Assembly: GCA_035637655.1 (NCBI GenBank)
Contig: DASPWT010000031.1
Span: forward strand, 1 to 10,040
DNA from: VBDM01 sp035637655
GTDB taxonomy: Bacteria; Pseudomonadota; Gammaproteobacteria; Burkholderiales; SG8-39
DNA: 10,040 bases
Direction: 5' to 3'
Positions within the stretch are counted from its first letter, which is position 1, and each line of letters begins with the position of its first letter. The notes below the pieces were generated by a model. The model made no database searches, was not told the DNA's origin, and was given only the letters and a program-made list of their open reading frames with translations. The translations under genes and the position numbers were made by a program. Shown here in pieces: positions 5,844 through 10,040 of the stretch.

Positions 5844-7043
5844 ATGCAGATGCGTGCCGGCGTAGCTAAAAAGACCATCCGATCCATTCGACAGCAGGCA
5901 TTCGAAGCAACCCACCTCTTCGACTCGCACCCCGAGTCGAGCCTGGAATTCGAAAAAGTCCGGGCGGCAGTCAAAGACGGCTACTACAAGCCGTTTCTCC
6001 TGATCGATTCCACCATCGTCCGCGAGAAGACGCGGCGCTTCACCGCGGCGATGCCGCGCGTGCGGCCGCACTACGCGATCAAGGCCAACCCGGATCCCCG
6101 CGTCCTCAAGCTCATGCTCGAGGAAGGCGCCGGATTCGAGATCGCTTCCGTCGCCGAGCTGGATCTCCTGCTCACCTTGGGCGTCTCCGGGGCTGATGTC
6201 TTCTACTCCAATCCGGTCAAATCGCGCGATCAGATCGCCTATGCCGCCTCGAACGGCGTCCAGTGGTACGTGATCGACTCGGTCGAGGAGCTGAAGAAGA
6301 TCCAATCGATCAAGGCGGACGCCAAGCTCTACCTGCGCGTCGACACGCCCAATATCGGGAGCGACTGGCCCCTTGCCGGCAAGTTCGGCGCCCACGCCTC
6401 CGAGGTGCGCGACATTGTCGTGTCGGCGGCGAGGCTCAAGGTCGACCTGGCGGGCGTCGCCTTCCACGTGGGCTCGCAGTGCCGCAACCCTGAAAACTGG
6501 CGTGTCGGCATCGAAAAGTCGCGCGCGGTTTTCGACCAGATGGTGAAGGCAGGCCTCAATCCGCGGCTTCTGAACATCGGCGGGGGCTTCCCGGTGAGGC
6601 ACGTGAAGCCGATCCCCGCGATCGAAGTGATCGGCGAGGTCGTGAACCGGGCGCTGGAAGCGTTTCCTGCCGCGGTGAAGGTGATCGCCGAGCCGGGCCG
6701 GTTCCTGGTCTCCGACGCCGGTTATTTCGTCTGCCGCATCATGGGGACGGCGACCCGCGCGAACAAGCGTTGGATGCATCTGGACGCCGGGCTTTTCGGC
6801 GGCATCATCGAGACAGCCGAAGGGCTCAAGTACAAGATCCGCACAGACCGCGCCGGACCGGACATCCCCTGGAACGTTGCAGGTCCCACCTGCGATTCGA
6901 TCGACGTGGTGATGCGCGACGAGCCGCTCCCTTCCGATCTGCAGGAGGGCGACTATATTTACCTGAGGAACGCCGGCGCCTACACCACGGCCTACGCGAG
7001 CAGCTTCAACGGCTTCCCGCTGCCCGAGATCCGCGTGATCTGA
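5844..7043 (+). CDS. Group IV PLP-dependent decarboxylase, probably ornithine decarboxylase
   Basis: A 399-residue cytoplasmic enzyme of the alanine-racemase-fold decarboxylases (Orn/DAP/Arg decarboxylase 2 family). The PLP lysine is K80 in YAIKANP, followed by GFEIAS (98-103), SNPVK (122-126), FHVGSQ (207-212), the phosphate-binding GGGFP (246-250), EPGRF (283-287), the active-site cysteine C350 in GPTCDSIDV and Y380 in the C-terminal AGAYTTAY. GPTCD is the signature of ornithine and ornithine/lysine enzymes rather than diaminopimelate decarboxylase, and the length also suits ODC, so putrescine formation is the likely role. The segment LDAGLFGG (313-320) replaces the DGVYGSFN of eukaryotic-type ODC, so the substrate is not certain. 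GGAG at 5831-5834 lies 9 bases before the ATG; a second ATG is two codons on. It has a long leader with a small open frame. Confidence 0.88.
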   Translation: MQMRAGVAKKTIRSIRQQAFEATHLFDSHPESSLEFEKVRAAVKDGYYKPFLLIDSTIVREKTRRFTAAMPRVRPHYAIKANPDPRVLKLMLEEGAGFEIASVAELDLLLTLGVSGADVFYSNPVKSRDQIAYAASNGVQWYVIDSVEELKKIQSIKADAKLYLRVDTPNIGSDWPLAGKFGAHASEVRDIVVSAARLKVDLAGVAFHVGSQCRNPENWRVGIEKSRAVFDQMVKAGLNPRLLNIGGGFPVRHVKPIPAIEVIGEVVNRALEAFPAAVKVIAEPGRFLVSDAGYFVCRIMGTATRANKRWMHLDAGLFGGIIETAEGLKYKIRTDRAGPDIPWNVAGPTCDSIDVVMRDEPLPSDLQEGDYIYLRNAGAYTTAYASSFNGFPLPEIRVI

Positions 7044-7066
7044 CGCCTGCAGCGCGCAGCAAAGGG

Positions 7067-7086
7067 CGGGCCGCGAGCCCGGGTTT
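7067..7086 (+). terminator. Weak hairpin after the decarboxylase gene
   Basis: CGGGC (7067-7071) and GCCCG (7077-7081) form a 5-base-pair stem with loop CGCGA, followed by GGTTT. It is short and has almost no T-tract, so it is only a possible terminator. It separates the decarboxylase from the kinase gene. Confidence 0.3.
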
Positions 7087-7150
7087 CGAGGGGTCGCGCC
7101 CGCTGAATCATTGTTGCCAGCTTGACCGACCAGCCGAATTGAGACGAGCG

Positions 7151-8263
7151 GTGGACACGAGTTTATCGCAAGCAAGCATCTTGATCGTCGATGATGATTC
7201 GAAGAGTCTCCTGGCCCTGCAGGAACTCCTGCAAAGCCTGACACGGGAGGTCGTTCTCGCAAATTCAGGTGAGGAAGCTCTGCGATGGGTCCTGAAACAG
7301 GACTTCGCTGTCATCCTGCTGGATGCGCGCATGCCGGGGGTGGATGGTTTCGAAACCGCCAGATTGATCAGGGAACGCGAGCGATCGCGGCACACCCCGA
7401 TCATCTTCCTGACGGGCGCATACGAGGACGTGCATTCGGTGTTTCGCGGCTACGAAGCGGGGGCCGTGGACTACATCGTCAAGCCGCTGGTGCCGGAAAT
7501 CCTGAAATCCAAAATATCGGTTTTTGTCGAGCTCTACAACAAGAATGCGGTATTGATTCGGGAAATAGCCGAACGCAGGCGAGTTGAGGAGCATCTGAGG
7601 AAATCCGAGGAAAATTTGCGAGCGCTGGCAGCTCATTTGCAATCCGTGCGCGAAGAGGAATGGACGCGGATCGCGCGTGAGATCCACGACGAGCTCGGCC
7701 AGTCGCTGACGGGGCTGAAAATGGATTTGACCTGGGTGGCGAACAGGCTGTCAGGGGATCAGCGAGTGCTCGCCGAGAGGATGAAATCGATGTTTGGCTT
7801 GATCGATGGCACCATCCAGTCCGTGCGGAAGATCGCCTCCGGGCTGCGGCCGGAGATATTGGATCAACTGGGGCTGGCCGCCGCCGTCAGCTCGCACGCG
7901 GGGGATTTTCGCAAGCGCACCGGGATCAGGTGCAAGCTCTCTCTGCCTTCAGACACGCTGATGCTCGATCGTGAACGATCGACGGCGGCGTTCCGTATTT
8001 TTCAGGAATTGCTGACGAACGTCGCGCGCCACGCAAACGCGACCAGGGTCGATGTCGCGATGCGGGTTGACTCCGGCGCTCTCGTGTTGACGGTCGAAGA
8101 CAACGGCAAAGGCATCGCGGAGCCGGCGATCGACGACCCGAAATCGTTGGGGCTTTTGGGAATGCGGGAGCGCGTCCTTCCGTTTGGCGGGGCCATAGAA
8201 ATCGCCGGGGTTCGGGACAAGGGGACCCAGGTGAGAGTGTGCATCCCCCTCGGCTTGAAGTAG
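7151..8263 (+). CDS. Soluble hybrid sensor kinase: receiver plus HisKA_3 histidine kinase
   Basis: A 370-residue protein from a GTG at 7151; the frame is open far upstream but that part overlaps the decarboxylase in another frame, and the receiver begins right after the GTG. The ribosome site (GAGACGAG) is weak. Domains: receiver (about 8-128) with acid pocket D14-D16, phosphoacceptor D58, T88 and K111; a charged helical linker, probably coiled coil (about 130-170); HisKA_3 dimerisation and phosphoacceptor domain with H179 in REIHDELGQ; HATPase_c with N-box ELLTNVARHA (286-295), DNGKGI (317-322) and GLLGMRER (334-341). There is no membrane segment, so it acts in the cytosol and probably gets its input by phosphorylation of its own receiver. 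It lies 76 bases before a NarL-type regulator, its likely partner. What feeds the receiver is not visible. Confidence 0.92.
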   Translation: MDTSLSQASILIVDDDSKSLLALQELLQSLTREVVLANSGEEALRWVLKQDFAVILLDARMPGVDGFETARLIRERERSRHTPIIFLTGAYEDVHSVFRGYEAGAVDYIVKPLVPEILKSKISVFVELYNKNAVLIREIAERRRVEEHLRKSEENLRALAAHLQSVREEEWTRIAREIHDELGQSLTGLKMDLTWVANRLSGDQRVLAERMKSMFGLIDGTIQSVRKIASGLRPEILDQLGLAAAVSSHAGDFRKRTGIRCKLSLPSDTLMLDRERSTAAFRIFQELLTNVARHANATRVDVAMRVDSGALVLTVEDNGKGIAEPAIDDPKSLGLLGMRERVLPFGGAIEIAGVRDKGTQVRVCIPLGLK

Positions 8264-8324
8264 AATTTCACGGCACCTGCGGCGACTCAATGCAGCGGCC
8301 CGATGTCGTGGGGCAATCGTTTCC

Positions 8325-8332
8325 GGGGGAGG
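8325..8332 (+). promoter_or_regulatory. Strong ribosome binding site of the NarL-type regulator
   Basis: GGGGGAGG lies 7 bases before the ATG at 8340 and fixes this start. It is much stronger than the site of the kinase gene upstream, suggesting more regulator than kinase is made. Confidence 0.7.
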
Positions 8333-8339
8333 CTACGCC

Positions 8340-8966
8340 ATGAGAATCATAATCGCGGACGACCACGCGGTCGTTCGGCGTGGTCTGAAAGAGATCCTGG
8401 CCTTGGAGCACGACATGGACGTGGTCGGCGAAGCCAAAAACGGCGATGAAGCGCTCGAGCTCGTTCGCACGCTCGACTGGGACGTCGCCGTTCTCGACTT
8501 TTCCATGCCCGGCCGAAGCGGGGTGGAGCTGATCAAGGAAATCAAGCGCCGGCACCCGGGCCGTCCTGTCCTCGTTCTGAGCATGCTTCCCGAGGAGTCG
8601 CATGCCGCGCAGGTGTTCAAGGCGGGCGGTGCCGGCTTCATAAACAAGGAAAGCGCCGGCGAGGAGCTGACGGCCGCCATCCGGAAAGTTGCGAACGGGG
8701 GAAAGTACGTCAGCGCGAGCTTTGCGGAGAGACTGGCAACCAATCTGGCCCCTGACGCCGAAAAACCCCTGCATGAGTCTCTTTCCGACCGCGAGTATCG
8801 GGTGATGTGGCTGCTCGCGTCGGGCAAGCAGATCAACCAGATTGCGGCGGAAATGTTCCTGAGCCCCAGCACCGTCAGCACCTACCGTGCCCGCATTCTC
8901 AAGAAACTGAAGCTAACGGACAACGCCGCGCTTGTCCGTTACGCCGTCAAGCAGCAGCTCATCTAG
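8340..8966 (+). CDS. NarL/LuxR-family response regulator
   Basis: A 208-residue two-domain transcription regulator. The receiver (about 1-118) has D7/D8, phosphoacceptor D53 (VLDFSMPG), S81 and K103 (GFINKESAGEEL). A LuxR-type helix-turn-helix covers 148-208 (LSDREYRVMWLLASGK, INQIAAEMFLSPSTVSTYRARILKKLKL). It should bind DNA once phosphorylated, and the HisKA_3 kinase encoded 76 bases upstream is the natural donor, as this kinase class pairs with this regulator class. No target operator can be named from the window. Confidence 0.95.
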   Translation: MRIIIADDHAVVRRGLKEILALEHDMDVVGEAKNGDEALELVRTLDWDVAVLDFSMPGRSGVELIKEIKRRHPGRPVLVLSMLPEESHAAQVFKAGGAGFINKESAGEELTAAIRKVANGGKYVSASFAERLATNLAPDAEKPLHESLSDREYRVMWLLASGKQINQIAAEMFLSPSTVSTYRARILKKLKLTDNAALVRYAVKQQLI

Positions 8967-9165
8967 GAAGCGCTCCTCCGGTTTCGCCGCGCTCGCGGGC
9001 CGGTCAGGCGATTCGATCCGAACGAGCTCAGTGCGTAGTTCGATGGCTACATCCGGCCGTCGATTCGCCACAAAAATATCAAGCTTTCGCGATAGTGGAA
9101 GGGAAGATTCCGGCGCACTATCATGACTTGGCGGTTTGCTACTGTTCAGGGGGGCCATTTAGATC

Positions 9166-9858
9166 ATGAGCGGCGCCATACTTGTAGTCGAAGATGAACC
9201 GATCACCCAGAAACTGATCGCGGTCAACTTGGAGCGTGCCGGGCACCAGGTGATGCGCGCGGCCAGCGTACCCGAGGCCGCAGCGGCCATCCGCGAGGTG
9301 CTGCCCGATTTGGTGCTGCTCGATTGGATTCTTCCCAACGCGACCGGAGTGAGCTTTGCCAGGCAACTGCGCACCGACCAGCGCACCCGGGACATCCCGA
9401 TCATCATGCTGACGGGCCGCACACAGGAAACGGACAAGGTAACGGGGCTCGAAGCAGGAGCGGATGATTACATCACCAAACCCTTCTCCCCACGCGAACT
9501 GCTCGCGCGAATCAAGGCTGTAATACGCCGCCGCGCGCCGCTTCTGAGCGACGAGGTCGTGGAAATCGCAGGCTTAAGGCTTGATCCAGCCGCGCATCGG
9601 ATTACCGGTAACGGTCAAAAAATCGATCTCAAGGCCACCGAGTTTCGCCTGCTGCATTTCTTCATGACTCACCCCGATCGGATCTACAGCCGCGCCCAGC
9701 TTCTCGACGAAGTCTGGGGGGATCACGTCTTTGTGGAGGAGCGCACCGTGGACGTCCACATCCGCAGAGTGCGGCAGGTGCTCGCCCCGAGCGGCCACGA
9801 AGGTCTGATCGAGACCGTGCGCGGAATGGGCTACCGCTTCCGCCGCCAGCCTGCCTGA
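9166..9858 (+). CDS. phoB: PhoB-like OmpR-family response regulator
   Basis: A 230-residue regulator, the usual PhoB length. The receiver (about 1-122) has E9/D10, phosphoacceptor D53 (LLDWILPNATG), T83 and K105 (ITKPFSPRELLARI). The winged-helix domain follows (about 130-228), with LKATEFRLLHFFMTHPDRIYSR, then WGDHVFVEERTVDVHIRRVR, which is very close to the recognition helix of E. coli PhoB, and ends with IETVRGMGYRF. It probably controls phosphate-responsive genes. The ATG at 9166 follows AGGGGGG with an 11-base gap, somewhat long. No phoR lies next to it, and the next gene runs the other way, so it is an orphan in this window; a PhoB-like regulator of another system is possible. The 199 bases upstream show no clear Pho box. 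Confidence 0.85.
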   Translation: MSGAILVVEDEPITQKLIAVNLERAGHQVMRAASVPEAAAAIREVLPDLVLLDWILPNATGVSFARQLRTDQRTRDIPIIMLTGRTQETDKVTGLEAGADDYITKPFSPRELLARIKAVIRRRAPLLSDEVVEIAGLRLDPAAHRITGNGQKIDLKATEFRLLHFFMTHPDRIYSRAQLLDEVWGDHVFVEERTVDVHIRRVRQVLAPSGHEGLIETVRGMGYRFRRQPA

Positions 9859-9868
9859 GGCCCGCCCT

Positions 9869-9883
9869 CCCGCGCCGGGTTTT
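9869..9883 (+). terminator. Small terminator-like hairpin after the PhoB-like gene
   Basis: CCCG (9869-9872) and CGGG (9876-9879) with loop CGC are followed by TTTT (9880-9883). The stem is only 4 base pairs, so this is a weak call. It sits in the 47-base gap between two converging genes, where a terminator is expected. Confidence 0.35.
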
Positions 9884-9905
9884 CCGCCGCCGTCGCCGGA
9901 GCAGC

Positions 9906-10040
9906 TCAGAAGGCGTCCTGCTTTTTGAGCAAGACAAAGATCGTCTTCACCACTATCTGCAAATCGAGCTGCAGCGACCAATTTCTCAGGTAATCGAGAT
10001 CATGCTCGATGCGCAATTGCATTTTGTCGAGCGTATCGGT
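9906..10040 (-). CDS. Polyprenyl-phosphate sugar transferase, C-terminal end (runs off right edge)
   Basis: The last 44 codons of a minus-strand gene ending in TGA at 9906-9908. The residues IEHDLDYLRNWSLQLDLQIV followed by a hydrophobic-basic tail match the conserved C-terminus of bacterial sugar transferases of the WcaJ/undecaprenyl-phosphate glucose phosphotransferase type, where a (Y/L)xxNWSLxLDLxI motif closes the catalytic domain. Such enzymes sit in the inner membrane and start exopolysaccharide repeat units by moving sugar-1-phosphate to undecaprenyl phosphate. It converges on the PhoB-like gene with 47 bases between stops. The catalytic core is outside the window, so the sugar cannot be judged. 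Confidence 0.85.
   Translation of the reverse strand, partial: TDTLDKMQLRIEHDLDYLRNWSLQLDLQIVVKTIFVLLKKQDAF

Noticed and set aside
5398..5865. Plus-strand open frame of 155 codons in the gap after dcd
   Set aside because: It starts inside the terminator hairpin, crosses the dcd tail repeat and promoter, overlaps the leader peptide in another frame and shows no domain or ribosome binding site.
6770..7150. N-terminal extension of the hybrid kinase frame
   Set aside because: It overlaps the decarboxylase in a different frame and has shadow composition; the receiver domain begins just after the GTG at 7151.
5754..7262. Long minus-strand open frame (502 codons) opposite the decarboxylase
   Set aside because: It mirrors the codon structure of the well-supported decarboxylase, has no recognisable motifs and is rich in Arg, His and Asp as expected of a GC-rich antisense shadow.
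8913..9158. Minus-strand open frame of 81 codons between the two response regulators
   Set aside because: No ribosome binding site or recognisable domain, and it overlaps the end of the NarL-type gene.
8967..9165. Search for a Pho box or strong promoter ahead of the PhoB-like gene
   Set aside because: No tandem CTGTCAT-like sites and no convincing -35/-10 pair could be found by eye.
1..10040. CRISPR array, insertion sequence, tRNA or rRNA
   Set aside because: No regularly spaced repeats, transposase motifs or tRNA/rRNA signatures were seen on reading both strands.

Overview
The window is GC-rich bacterial chromosome, most likely from a betaproteobacterium (Nitrosomonadales, Burkholderiales or Rhodocyclales type). 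That assignment rests on the neighbourhood metG / apbC-dcd, on a small lipoprotein resembling the TssQ family of betaproteobacterial type VI secretion loci, and on the overall protein style. It is inference, not a database result.

Left part, minus strand, reading right to left: a class III nucleotide cyclase with a C-terminal PEGA domain (2518-3564), a short lipoprotein (2146-2508), a Hanks-type Ser/Thr kinase with a C-terminal membrane anchor (936-2138), then the 5' part of metG (running off the left edge). The first three are packed 7-9 bases apart and look like one signalling operon. It sits between metG and apbC, which are direct divergent neighbours in E. coli.

Middle, plus strand: apbC/mrp (3711-4802) and dcd (4816-5382) form a housekeeping pair for Fe-S cluster handling and dUMP supply. 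The roughly 460-base gap after dcd is not empty. It holds a terminator-like hairpin, a 36/37 copy of the last 37 bases of dcd, inverted repeats, a promoter with a perfect TATAAT, and a 21-codon open frame with a very strong ribosome binding site. It leads into a group IV (alanine-racemase-fold) PLP decarboxylase, most likely ornithine decarboxylase (5844-7043).

Right part, plus strand: a soluble hybrid REC-HisKA_3 sensor kinase (7151-8263) with a NarL/LuxR response regulator (8340-8966) forms a probable two-component pair. A PhoB-like OmpR-family regulator (9166-9858) follows. At the right edge, on the minus strand, is the C-terminal end of a polyprenyl-phosphate sugar transferase (9906-10040), which may begin an exopolysaccharide locus.

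The least explained parts are the dcd tail duplication, the leader peptide with possible operator ahead of the decarboxylase, and the cyclase-lipoprotein-kinase cassette. None of these is proven to be a new system from sequence alone.
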